From positions 1 to 64,000 of the forward strand of contig JBATEX010000145.1 in the NCBI GenBank assembly GCA_049664225.1: a stretch of DNA of 64,000 nucleotides, in the 5' to 3' direction. This DNA comes from JAUVRX01 sp049664225. Its GTDB lineage: Bacteria; Acidobacteriota; Thermoanaerobaculia; Multivoradales; JAHEKO01. Shown one piece after another: positions 26,284 to 33,397 of this stretch (position 1 is the first letter of the stretch; each line of letters begins with the position of its first letter). Position numbers and translations under genes: made by a program. Below the pieces are notes generated by a model that was not told where the DNA came from, ran no database searches, and saw only the letters and a program-made list of their open reading frames with translations.

Positions 26284-27519
26284 TTACGGCAGGGAATCGA
26301 CCGCAGCCGGCATCAGATTCCAGGTAAACCGACTCAGACCATCGGTATGACGGTGAATGACCTGCCGCTCGGCCTTTCCGTCACGCCAGACATAGCGCCG
26401 GATCTCGCTGTCCCGATCGCTGGCGACGTACAGCTCATCGACCCCATCTTCGTCCAGGTCGGTCAAGATGGCCGCATGCTCGAAGCCTGACGATTCCTTG
26501 TCGATAGATTCCACGGACCAGGCGGGCTGACCGGGCCTCAGCAGCCACAGACCGCTCTTGAACGCCGCCGCGACCATTTCCTGGTTCCCATCACCGTCGA
26601 TATCCCCCGCAGTCAGGAATCGGCAGAGAGTGTCGTCCAGGGTCGCGATCACCTTGCCTCCGGTCGGATCGGTGTCGGCATCGTACCGACGAATCTCGAC
26701 ATCTCCACCAGAGACCGCCTCGACCGAAACGTAGAGCTCATCGGTACCGTCGCCGTCGATGTCAGCCACCAAGATCTCTTTGGCATGCCGATCGCCGAGA
26801 TCGGCCACCACGGTTCTACCCTCGTCCACAGCTGGAATGTAGCGCACGACTTTGCCCGGCTGGGGCGTGCCGTCCATCTTGTTGGGCTCACTCGGAGTAG
26901 CGTAGATCTCGAGGGTCCCGTCGCCTGTCAAATCTCCAATTTCGATCTCATGAACGAAGGTGTTCCCTTCGCGATCCAACTCTTCAACCGTGAAGCCGCC
27001 TGCCGAATCTGGACGCAGCACGGCCACGACGCCTTGATCGTGGGTCGCCACCGCAATCGAGGCCATGCCGTCACCATAGATGTCGGCCACCTCGCCATCT
27101 CGCATCCGACTGAATTTCCCTCCGAAATCCTCTTCCCAGATGACTTGTGGATCCTCTCCAGGGTGCAGGAGCTTTACTGCCGCTCGGGTTCCGCCGAAAG
27201 TGAGAAGGCCGGGGGCTCCTTCTACCGAGCCATAGGCCATTGCCTTGTGGAGGACATTGCTATCCGAGTCCTCCAGGTAGCGGTAGGTCCAGCCTTTGTC
27301 ACCAGAGGTCAGGATGCCCATCCGTGCAGGCTGTGGCACGGGCTTACCGTCGGCATCCTTGTCCAGCACAGCCAGGGACACCAGAATTCCATTCGGCATA
27401 GGAGCCTGACTCACGACCTCTTCCTCTTGAGGGGCTGAGGCCTCCCGAGGCCCGCAGGCCGAGACCCAGATCATCGTCAACAGGACGACTGCCAGCACAG
27501 TGTATGTAGATCGAAACAT
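26284..27519 (-). CDS. FG-GAP/VCBS-repeat lipoprotein
   Basis: 411 aa. Lipobox WVSAC with Cys22, then an acidic linker. Repeats carrying D-x-D-x-D/T-G loops follow: DIYGDGMAS, DLTGDGTLE, DIDGDGTDE, DIDGDGNQE and DLDEDGVDE, enough for a five- to seven-bladed propeller. It is probably anchored in the outer membrane, facing the periplasm or surface. It is the third member of this repeat type in the window but is not adjacent to the other two. It is convergent with the DUF434 gene, stops 11 bp apart. Confidence 0.85.
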   Translation of the reverse strand: MFRSTYTVLAVVLLTMIWVSACGPREASAPQEEEVVSQAPMPNGILVSLAVLDKDADGKPVPQPARMGILTSGDKGWTYRYLEDSDSNVLHKAMAYGSVEGAPGLLTFGGTRAAVKLLHPGEDPQVIWEEDFGGKFSRMRDGEVADIYGDGMASIAVATHDQGVVAVLRPDSAGGFTVEELDREGNTFVHEIEIGDLTGDGTLEIYATPSEPNKMDGTPQPGKVVRYIPAVDEGRTVVADLGDRHAKEILVADIDGDGTDELYVSVEAVSGGDVEIRRYDADTDPTGGKVIATLDDTLCRFLTAGDIDGDGNQEMVAAAFKSGLWLLRPGQPAWSVESIDKESSGFEHAAILTDLDEDGVDELYVASDRDSEIRRYVWRDGKAERQVIHRHTDGLSRFTWNLMPAAVDSLP

Positions 27520-27639
27520 GATGATTCCCTCGAGGTCGGATACGTGTAGGAGATACCACCTGGGAGGGGAGGTCCGTTCAGCACCATCCCAGTCTCTTGA
27601 TCATAGAAAGGAGAGCGCAGCGTTTCAATAGCCGGTATC

Positions 27640-28221
27640 TCAGAAGGGTGGCACTTCCAAGTCGATCTCCTTGAGCATCTCCAGCTCGGACTCGCGGTCC
27701 GAGAGTCGTTTGGACAGCTGAGCAATTTCACTCCGGAGGCGATGGATGCGCTCAGAGAGAGCCTGGACGGTCTCGTTCTTCTCACCGACCTCTGTTTCGG
27801 TCTTGTCGAGATCTTCCTGGAGAATCGAGAGATCCGCGATCAGGGTCTGAATGAGATCGCGGCGAGAGGCCACTACGGCGTTGAGACTGACGATCTCCTT
27901 CTGCAGCTCAAGCATGAGGCTGGCCGCCAGGGCGTACTCCCCATTCGGATCCTCGGCCAGGAGTCTCTCGAGCAGGGCTACGGATTTTTCGGGATTGTAG
28001 AGCGAGGTACTCGAGGAGCCATACGTCACCGCCAGACGATAGAGAGCCTTGGAAGTTCCCGAGTCGGGTTCGGGCGCTGTGTCTAGGTAAGCTTCATAAG
28101 CTCTTGCAGCCTGCGAGTACTCACCAGCAGCGAACAGGTCGTCAGCTTGCCGATCCACGGTGGCGCAGCACCATGCCATCATCGACATCGCTATCGCCAA
28201 GGCTGTCCTCCTAGCCTTCAC
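27640..28221 (-). CDS. QseG-like exported TPR/coiled-coil protein of the two-component operon
   Basis: 193 aa. The N-terminal hydrophobic segment ends in MMAWCC (Cys18/19), compatible with but not typical of a lipobox. Residues ~25-105 look like TPR helices (DDLFAAGEYSQAARAYEAYL). Residues ~105-185 form a long heptad coiled coil. GTG 28221 is preceded by GAGGGGATC and lies 13 bp after the histidine kinase stop; GTG 28224 is an alternative. In enterobacteria glrK and glrR flank the lipoprotein gene qseG. Here the order is regulator, kinase, lipoprotein, which supports the analogy. Confidence 0.78.
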   Translation of the reverse strand: MKARRTALAIAMSMMAWCCATVDRQADDLFAAGEYSQAARAYEAYLDTAPEPDSGTSKALYRLAVTYGSSSTSLYNPEKSVALLERLLAEDPNGEYALAASLMLELQKEIVSLNAVVASRRDLIQTLIADLSILQEDLDKTETEVGEKNETVQALSERIHRLRSEIAQLSKRLSDRESELEMLKEIDLEVPPF

Positions 28222-28234
28222 CACGATCCCCTCA

Positions 28235-29698
28235 TCACTTCGCAGCCGGAAGGGAGAAGGAGAAGATGCTCCCCGACCCCTCCTGGTCCTTGACGTTGAT
28301 TTCGCCTCCGTGAGCCTCGATGATCTCACGACAGATCGCCAACCCCAAACCGACTCCCCTCGATCCACCATCGCCAGACCCTCGGGCCACCTGATAGAAG
28401 CGCTCGAAGATCAGCTCCTTCTCTTCATCAGGAACGCCAGGACCTCGATCTCCTACTACTACGAATGCAGGTCCTTTCTCCGAGTAGGTCGCTTGGAGGG
28501 GATGCACCGCGATCGCGATGGAGCCGCCAGGAGAAGAGAACTTCAGGGCGTTGTCCACCAGATTGCCGACCACCTGAATGATTCGATCGTGGTCGCAATC
28601 GACGAGAATCCTATGCTCGGGCAAGCTCAACTCGATTCCAATCCTCGACTCACGAGAGCGCGCTTCGAAGCCATTTACCGCGGTTCGGACGACCTCCGCC
28701 AGATCGTGCCTGAGAAGGCGGTACTCCATGACCCCTGCTTCCAATTGCGCCAGGTCCAACAGCCTGGAGATCATGGATGAGAGGCGCAGACTACTCTCGA
28801 GGTTCAGTGCCAGAAATCGCCTCTGGCGCTCGTTCAGAGGCCCAGGTATCTCCTCCAGTAGAAGCTCGTTCGTTTCCTGCATGGAGACCAAGGGGGTCTT
28901 GAGCTCGTGGGAGACATGCGAGAGGAAATCCTTCTTGACCTGATCCAGCTCGGCGAGTCGGTGAACCATTTGATTGAAGCTCTCAGCCAGCTTGCCGAAC
29001 TCGTCTTTGCTCGAGCTGTCGAGCTGCACCGCGAGGTCGCCGTCGGCGACGGCCCTCGTGCCTCCGGCCAGACGCCTCAAGGGTCTTTGAATCGAGCGTA
29101 CGGTGAGCCAGAGGATGATCAGGCTGGCTACCATGGCTATTGCGACCACTACCAAGGAGAGCCTCTCCGCCCTCTCGCTGACCGTTACCGAGCGCTCTGC
29201 CTCATCCGATGCGGTCAATTGCGCAACGTCGTCCAACCGTCGCACTTCCTGCTGGAGCTCGTCCAATCGGACCAGTAAGTCATCCATGCGATTCCGATCG
29301 GCCGGCATCTCCTCTGCTGGAGCACCCTGGAAGGCGATCGCCGACCTCCAGTACCCAGCCCACAGACTCGACAGTCTGCCCACCTCGGTCCGCTCCGCCT
29401 CGGACAGCCTGAGCGCGGACAACTCGGCTAGACGTGCCGCAAAGGCCTCCTGAAGCTCTCTCAAGCGCTGATCGTAGGCTTCGTCTCCGGTGACCGCATA
29501 CTTGCGAGTGAACTCGTCGATCCGATTCAGGAGTCGATCCTGTTCCAACGCCAATATCGACACCCGAAATCTGACTTGCGCCAGCTCCTGCGCCACGGCA
29601 GAAAGCCGGCGGATTGTAGCGAGGTCCCACACCAGAACGCCCATCAGAAGAAACACGGCGATTCCTGTTCCAGTGGCTATTCTGCCTGTGACCTTCAT
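28235..29698 (-). CDS. GlrK-like sensor histidine kinase
   Basis: 487 aa. TM1 ~10-28, an extracytoplasmic helical sensor (~30-178) with no recognised ligand motif, TM2 181-201, HAMP ~202-255, HisKA with phospho-acceptor His264 in VSHELKTPL, and a HATPase domain ending in FSFSLPAAK (N box QVVGNLVDNALKF, G boxes DRGPGVP and GVGLGLA). The stretch ETNELLLEEIPGPLNERQRR after the His is very like GlrK/QseE kinases. It overlaps the regulator gene by 4 bases (ATGA), so the kinase is translated after it. Confidence 0.9.
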   Translation of the reverse strand: MKVTGRIATGTGIAVFLLMGVLVWDLATIRRLSAVAQELAQVRFRVSILALEQDRLLNRIDEFTRKYAVTGDEAYDQRLRELQEAFAARLAELSALRLSEAERTEVGRLSSLWAGYWRSAIAFQGAPAEEMPADRNRMDDLLVRLDELQQEVRRLDDVAQLTASDEAERSVTVSERAERLSLVVVAIAMVASLIILWLTVRSIQRPLRRLAGGTRAVADGDLAVQLDSSSKDEFGKLAESFNQMVHRLAELDQVKKDFLSHVSHELKTPLVSMQETNELLLEEIPGPLNERQRRFLALNLESSLRLSSMISRLLDLAQLEAGVMEYRLLRHDLAEVVRTAVNGFEARSRESRIGIELSLPEHRILVDCDHDRIIQVVGNLVDNALKFSSPGGSIAIAVHPLQATYSEKGPAFVVVGDRGPGVPDEEKELIFERFYQVARGSGDGGSRGVGLGLAICREIIEAHGGEINVKDQEGSGSIFSFSLPAAK

Positions 29699-31068
29699 TC
29701 GTCTTTGCCGCTCATGCCCCAGGCGCGCAGTTTGTTGCGAATGGTCTTTACGTCGACTCCGAGCGACCGAGCTGCCTTCGCCTTGTTGTTACCTTCCCTC
29801 TCTAGAGTCTGCAGAATCAGCATCTTCTCGGCCTCTGCTACCGTAGTGCCTTCAGGCAGCACCAACCCGGCCCGAGTCTCGATCTCGCCACCCTGAATGA
29901 AAGGCGGTAGATGGACCGTTTCTATCCAACCCTGCCGAGCGAGAATAATGCCCCGTTCGACGACGTTGCGAAGCTCCCTGACATTGCCTGGCCAGTCGTA
30001 GCTCCCCAACCGGTCCAAGGTGGCTTCCGAGATCCCCTCCACCGACGTGCCGTGCTTGGCGTTGAATTGCGTGATGAAATGCTGAGTCAACAGGGAGATG
30101 TCCTCAGGCCTGGATCTCAGGGAGGGCATCTCGACTGTGAAGACACAAAGGCGATAGTAGAGATCACCGCGCAGGGATCCGGAATCGAGCGCCGATTCCG
30201 GATCCCTGTTGGTCGCAGCCACCGTTCTTACGTCCACCGACCGCTCGCTCTTCCCTCCGACCCGCCGAACCTGGCCATCTTCCAACACCCGCAGAAGCTT
30301 GGGCTGCAAAACGGCCGGCATCTCGGAGATCTCGTCCAAGAACAGCGTGCCTCTGTCCGCCATTTCGAAGTACCCTGCCCGTGGGCTCGCGGCGCCGGTG
30401 AACGCACCCCTTTCGTGCCCGAACAACTCGCTCTCGGTGATTCCCTCTGGAATCGCCGCAGTATTGACGGCAATGAACGGTCCACCACTCCGAGCGCTAA
30501 GATCGTGCACTGCGCGGGCTGCTAGTTCCTTGCCGGTGCCGCTCTCCCCCGTGATGATGGCCGAGGCATCGCTTTTCGCGAGTACCCTCAGCAGCTCGTA
30601 GACCTCGCGCATGGGCTTCGACTCGCCGACCAATTGACCCAGCCCGGCGCCTTCCGCCAGTGTCTGTTCGAGGTGCTGCGCCAGGGTTCGCCTTTCCAAC
30701 TCGTGTTTCGCCGCAGCCAGCGTCGCTTTGAGCTTCTCGTAGTCGATCGGCTTGGTCAGAAAGTCCATGGCGCCGAGCTTCATGGCTTCCACCGCGATGT
30801 CGACCGCCCCATGTGCAGTGATCATGATCACAGGGCGGTGCACCTCCCCCGACTGAAGACTCCGAACGAGATCCAGGCCTGAGCTATCCGGTAGGACCAG
30901 GTCGGAGATGACCGCATCCGGGTTCCGCTCTTCAACGAGCGCTAAGGCTTCGACAGCATTCTTGGCGACCACGACCTCGAAGCCCCATTGCTTGAGGCGC
31001 ATCTCCAGTACTTCCCGCATCGCCGCCTCATCGTCGATTACCAGCACCTTCAGCCTGTCTTGGCTCAT
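29695..31068 (-). CDS. GlrR/NtrC-type sigma-54-dependent response regulator
   Basis: 457 aa. Receiver domain with phospho-acceptor Asp56 (VISDLVLP) and Lys in TKPIDY, sigma-54 AAA+ domain ~140-370 (Walker A GESGTGKE, GAFTGA loop intact, DEISEMP Walker B) and a Fis-type HTH (GNNKAKAARSLGVDVKTIRN). It should activate sigma-54 promoters when phosphorylated. ATG 31068 is preferred to TTG 31071 because GAGGG precedes it. A perfect palindrome at 31106-31127 and a sigma-54 promoter at 31302 lie just beyond its 5' end, reading away from it. Confidence 0.93.
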   Translation of the reverse strand: MSQDRLKVLVIDDEAAMREVLEMRLKQWGFEVVVAKNAVEALALVEERNPDAVISDLVLPDSSGLDLVRSLQSGEVHRPVIMITAHGAVDIAVEAMKLGAMDFLTKPIDYEKLKATLAAAKHELERRTLAQHLEQTLAEGAGLGQLVGESKPMREVYELLRVLAKSDASAIITGESGTGKELAARAVHDLSARSGGPFIAVNTAAIPEGITESELFGHERGAFTGAASPRAGYFEMADRGTLFLDEISEMPAVLQPKLLRVLEDGQVRRVGGKSERSVDVRTVAATNRDPESALDSGSLRGDLYYRLCVFTVEMPSLRSRPEDISLLTQHFITQFNAKHGTSVEGISEATLDRLGSYDWPGNVRELRNVVERGIILARQGWIETVHLPPFIQGGEIETRAGLVLPEGTTVAEAEKMLILQTLEREGNNKAKAARSLGVDVKTIRNKLRAWGMSGKDE

Positions 31069-31105
31069 CAATCACCCTCTCAAGTTCTGGCCAGTCGCAG
31101 ACAAC

Positions 31106-31127
31106 ATGCAACCCGAGTGGGTTGCAT
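31106..31127. promoter_or_regulatory. Perfect palindrome, candidate enhancer for the sigma-54 regulator
   Basis: ATGCAACCC (31106-31114) and GGGTTGCAT (31119-31127) are perfect complements around GAGT. The site lies about 190-200 bp upstream of the -12 element of the sigma-54 promoter, a typical enhancer distance, and 38 bp upstream of the regulator start. It could serve activation of one operon and autoregulation of the other. It does not match the enterobacterial GlrR site. Confidence 0.6.
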
Positions 31128-31199
31128 CGGCCAGCAGCCCATAGTATCAGGGAAAAATTACCTTCTTCTGAGGCCCGATCGACAATTTACTGGCCTTAC

Positions 31200-31214
31200 G
31201 GGAAGAATTTTCCC
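31200..31214. promoter_or_regulatory. Short palindrome upstream of the sigma-54 promoter
   Basis: GGGAA (31200-31204) and TTCCC (31210-31214) around GAATT give a 15-bp near-symmetrical site about 100 bp upstream of the promoter. It could bind a second regulator or IHF-like factor. Evidence is symmetry only. Confidence 0.3.
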
Positions 31215-31301
31215 CTCCTTGAACGATGCCCACCACCGTCGAAATCTGGACCTGCCGCGCAACTTGTTGATTCAAAGAGAGATATACCTGAAGCTTATCT
31301 T

Positions 31302-31317
31302 TGGCACGAGGGTTGCT
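31302..31317 (+). promoter_or_regulatory. Sigma-54 promoter of the bactofilin operon
   Basis: TGGCACG (31302-31308), four bases, then TTGCT (31313-31317) reproduces the sigma-54 consensus almost exactly. GG (31303-31304) and GC (31315-31316) are 10 bases apart as required. The predicted start is near 31328, 57 bases before the bactofilin GTG. The adjacent divergent gene encodes a sigma-54 activator. Confidence 0.88.
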
Positions 31318-31384
31318 ATTAAGGTAGGCTCCACAACTGGGAGAAGTGTACTCAAGCAAACCAGTCTCAGGAGGATGAATCAAG

Positions 31385-31825
31385 GTGTGGAACAAACCCC
31401 AATCGGATCCAGAGCCGCAATCGCAACCCGAGCCGCAAGCTACTCCGCCCAGCCGCCCTATCGCTGGTACGCCGTCGCGTCAGGCAGTTCTGGGACCTTC
31501 GATCTCAATCAAGGGCAACGTGTCAGGTGAAGAAGATGTGCTCATCGAAGGCCAGATCGATGGCGAGATCTCCTTTAAGCAGCACACCGTAACCGTCGGC
31601 GCCAAGGGCCGCGTGAAGGCCGACATTCACTGCAAGACCGTCTTCGTAGAGGGCCAGGTCAACGGCAACCTCTTTGGCGACGAAAAGGTAGTTGTACGCC
31701 AGTCGGGTCGAGTCGAAGGCAATGCCGTGGCTCCCCGAGTGGTGTTGGAAGAGGGCGCCAACTTTCGGGGCAACATCGACATGCAACCGAGAAGCGGTAA
31801 GCAGGTCGGTCCCGCGAAGAGCTAG
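31385..31825 (+). CDS. Bactofilin (polymer-forming cytoskeletal protein)
   Basis: 146 aa. A Pro/Gln-rich N-terminal tail (residues 5-35) precedes a right-handed beta-helix core of repeating hexapeptide-like strands (ISIKGNVSGEEDVLIEGQID, GAKGRVKADIHCKTVFVEGQ, VNGNLFGDEKVVV, SGRVEGNAV, EGANFRGNIDM). Bactofilins self-assemble without nucleotide and scaffold envelope-modifying enzymes. GTG start. It heads an operon with the OmpA-like lipoprotein and sits downstream of the sigma-54 promoter, so its expression is probably inducible by envelope state. Confidence 0.92.
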   Translation: MWNKPQSDPEPQSQPEPQATPPSRPIAGTPSRQAVLGPSISIKGNVSGEEDVLIEGQIDGEISFKQHTVTVGAKGRVKADIHCKTVFVEGQVNGNLFGDEKVVVRQSGRVEGNAVAPRVVLEEGANFRGNIDMQPRSGKQVGPAKS

Positions 31826-31850
31826 CCAACGGATCTCAAGGAGAACCACC

Positions 31851-32474
31851 GTGAACGACAACTGGAAACGCTCGACTTTGGTAGTCGTCCTGCTGACGGC
31901 ACTCGTAGCAGGGGGATGCGCCAGCAAGAAATACGTGCGCACCGAGCTCGACTCTCATACGGCCACGTCGACAGAGAGAATGGACGGGATAGAAGGCCAG
32001 GTCGAGGAGAATCAAACTCGCCTGGACGTGCACGAGGAGGAGATGATCGAGATCTCCCAGACCGCTCAGGAGGCCCTCGATCGAGCCCTCGCCGCAGGTC
32101 TGCTGGCCGAAGGGAAGTTCCTCTACGAGACGGTACTCTCCGACGATAAGGTTCGCTTCGAATTCAACCAGTCCAACCTCTCTCCAGAGGGTATGGCTGC
32201 GCTCGACCAGTTCGTCAGCGAGCTCAGAGCCAGGGACGAGAACGTCTTCATCGAAATCCAGGGACACACCGACACCGTGGGTGACGATGCCTACAATGTG
32301 CTGCTTGGCGAGCGCCGAGCGGAGACGGTCCGCCGATACCTGAGCCAGTCGGGTGGCATTGCCCTGCACCGCATGTCCGTGATCTCGTACGGTAAGACTG
32401 CACCGATCGCGGACAACGCCAGCCCTGAAGGTCGGGCGATGAACCGGCGCGTCACGCTGGTCGTCTTGCAGTAG
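31851..32474 (+). CDS. OmpA-family peptidoglycan-binding lipoprotein (Pal-like)
   Basis: 207 aa. Lipobox VAGGC with Cys23, a heptad-rich stalk (residues ~30-90: RTELDSHTATSTERMDGIEG, NQTRLDVHEEEMIEISQTAQ) and a C-terminal OmpA domain with EIQGHTDTVGDDAYN and GERRAETVRRYL, then NRRVTLVV. It should span from the outer membrane to peptidoglycan. GTG 31851 has AAGGAG seven bases upstream. It is 25 bp downstream of the bactofilin gene in the same operon; a hairpin follows its stop. Confidence 0.92.
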   Translation: MNDNWKRSTLVVVLLTALVAGGCASKKYVRTELDSHTATSTERMDGIEGQVEENQTRLDVHEEEMIEISQTAQEALDRALAAGLLAEGKFLYETVLSDDKVRFEFNQSNLSPEGMAALDQFVSELRARDENVFIEIQGHTDTVGDDAYNVLLGERRAETVRRYLSQSGGIALHRMSVISYGKTAPIADNASPEGRAMNRRVTLVVLQ

Positions 32475-32509
32475 GCCTTCGCTCCCGGCACCCGTATTCA
32501 GAACTTGCT

Positions 32510-32544
32510 CTCCACACCCGCGGCCTACGGCCCCGGGTGTGGAG
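32510..32544 (+). terminator. Strong hairpin after the OmpA-like gene, terminator-like
   Basis: CTCCACACCCG (32510-32520) pairs perfectly with CGGGTGTGGAG (32534-32544), and the enclosed GGCC-TAC-GGCC adds a second stem. It lies 35 bp after the stop codon. No T-run follows, so intrinsic termination is uncertain; it may instead stabilise mRNA ends. Confidence 0.5.
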
Positions 32545-32617
32545 TTGCACATCTGTAGACTCTGACCGCTACCCGAGGTGCGGTCTTTGCCGCCACCAAC
32601 GCGTATCATGTAGGACG

Positions 32618-33256
32618 ATGTGCTTGCCAACGAAGATCCTGCATACAATCGTTCTCTTTCCGGTCCTGGCCCTGGCCGGTTGCCACGCAGAGCCGGCCTC
32701 GGCGGGAGAGGTCGACAGAATCGCGGAGGTTCTGCCCATCAGAACCGGCATGAAGGTGGCCGACGTCGGCGCCGGTGATGGCGAGTGGAGTCTGGCGATC
32801 GCCGAGCGGGTCGGAGATGACGGCCACGTCTTCGCCACCGAAGTCGATGAGAGCGAGCTGCAGAAGATCGAAAGAGAAGTCCAGCGGTCCGGATTGACCA
32901 ACATCACCATGGTCTTTGGGACGCAGGAAGAATCTGGCCTGCCAGACGGCTGCTGCGACGCGATTCTGCTCCGCCTGGTCTTCCACCATTTCATCGATCC
33001 CTCAGCCATGCTGGGCAGCCTTCAAAGAGCGCTGCTGCCGGGTGGTCATATGGCGGTGATCGACATCACCCCCCAGGGTCAGTGGCGAAAGCTCGACGGC
33101 GTCCCCGAGCGCGGTGGACACGGCATTCCTCCCGACGACCTGATCAGGGAGATCTCCGACCAGGGTTTCGAGCTGGTGGCGCGCTACGACGATTGGAATG
33201 GCGACCCCGACCGCTTCTGCGTCGTATTTCGCAGCAAGTCCCTGCAAGATCCCTAA
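32618..33256 (+). CDS. SAM-dependent methyltransferase with lipoprotein signal
   Basis: 212 aa. A class I methyltransferase fold is clear: motif I VADVGAGDGEWSL (Asp49-Gly55), acidic motif II (ATEVDES), DAILLRLVFHHF and the LLPGGHMAVID strand. Before it is a signal sequence ending in ALAGC (Cys22), a good lipobox. A SAM enzyme exported as a lipoprotein is puzzling because SAM is not expected outside the cytoplasm. If the signal is real it may use imported SAM, have lost activity or act on the inner leaflet. ATG 32618 is the only start giving the signal. The preceding hairpin separates it from the bactofilin operon. Confidence 0.82.
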   Translation: MCLPTKILHTIVLFPVLALAGCHAEPASAGEVDRIAEVLPIRTGMKVADVGAGDGEWSLAIAERVGDDGHVFATEVDESELQKIEREVQRSGLTNITMVFGTQEESGLPDGCCDAILLRLVFHHFIDPSAMLGSLQRALLPGGHMAVIDITPQGQWRKLDGVPERGGHGIPPDDLIREISDQGFELVARYDDWNGDPDRFCVVFRSKSLQDP

Positions 33257-33288
33257 GCCTCCACGGCAAAGACCAAGCCTGCAATGGC

Positions 33289-33382
33289 CCTCTGTGGCGG
33301 ATTCCCTTGATGGGAATTGACAAGAACCCTTACTGTAAGGACGTTGGGTTGCTCATCATCCACTGACCTGTCGCCACAGAGG
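33289..33382 (+). promoter_or_regulatory. Structured leader upstream of the Ser/Thr kinase gene
   Basis: CCTCTGTGGCG (33289-33299) pairs perfectly with CGCCACAGAGG (33372-33382), enclosing a smaller perfect hairpin (ATTCCC/GGGAAT, 33301-33317) and two mutually exclusive stems: AACCC/GGGTT (33325-33350) or CCTTA/TAAGG (33328-33340). The closing stem ends a few bases before the GAGGAG ribosome-binding site. The arrangement resembles a three-way-junction regulatory RNA. No known riboswitch is recognised. Confidence 0.4.
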
Positions 33383-33397
33383 TCACGAGGAGTGCAA

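Larger units (their letters stand above)
31069..31384. other. Regulatory spacer between regulator and bactofilin operons
   Basis: 316 bp without coding sequence. It contains a perfect 22-bp palindrome (31106-31127), a 15-bp palindrome (31200-31214) and a sigma-54 promoter (31302-31317), each described separately. This spacer is more structured than any other in the window. Confidence 0.7.

Noticed and set aside
33339..33352. GG-N10-GC spacing resembling a second sigma-54 promoter before the Ser/Thr kinase
   Set aside because: The -24 element lacks the CACG part; only the TTGC half matches, so the chance of coincidence is high.
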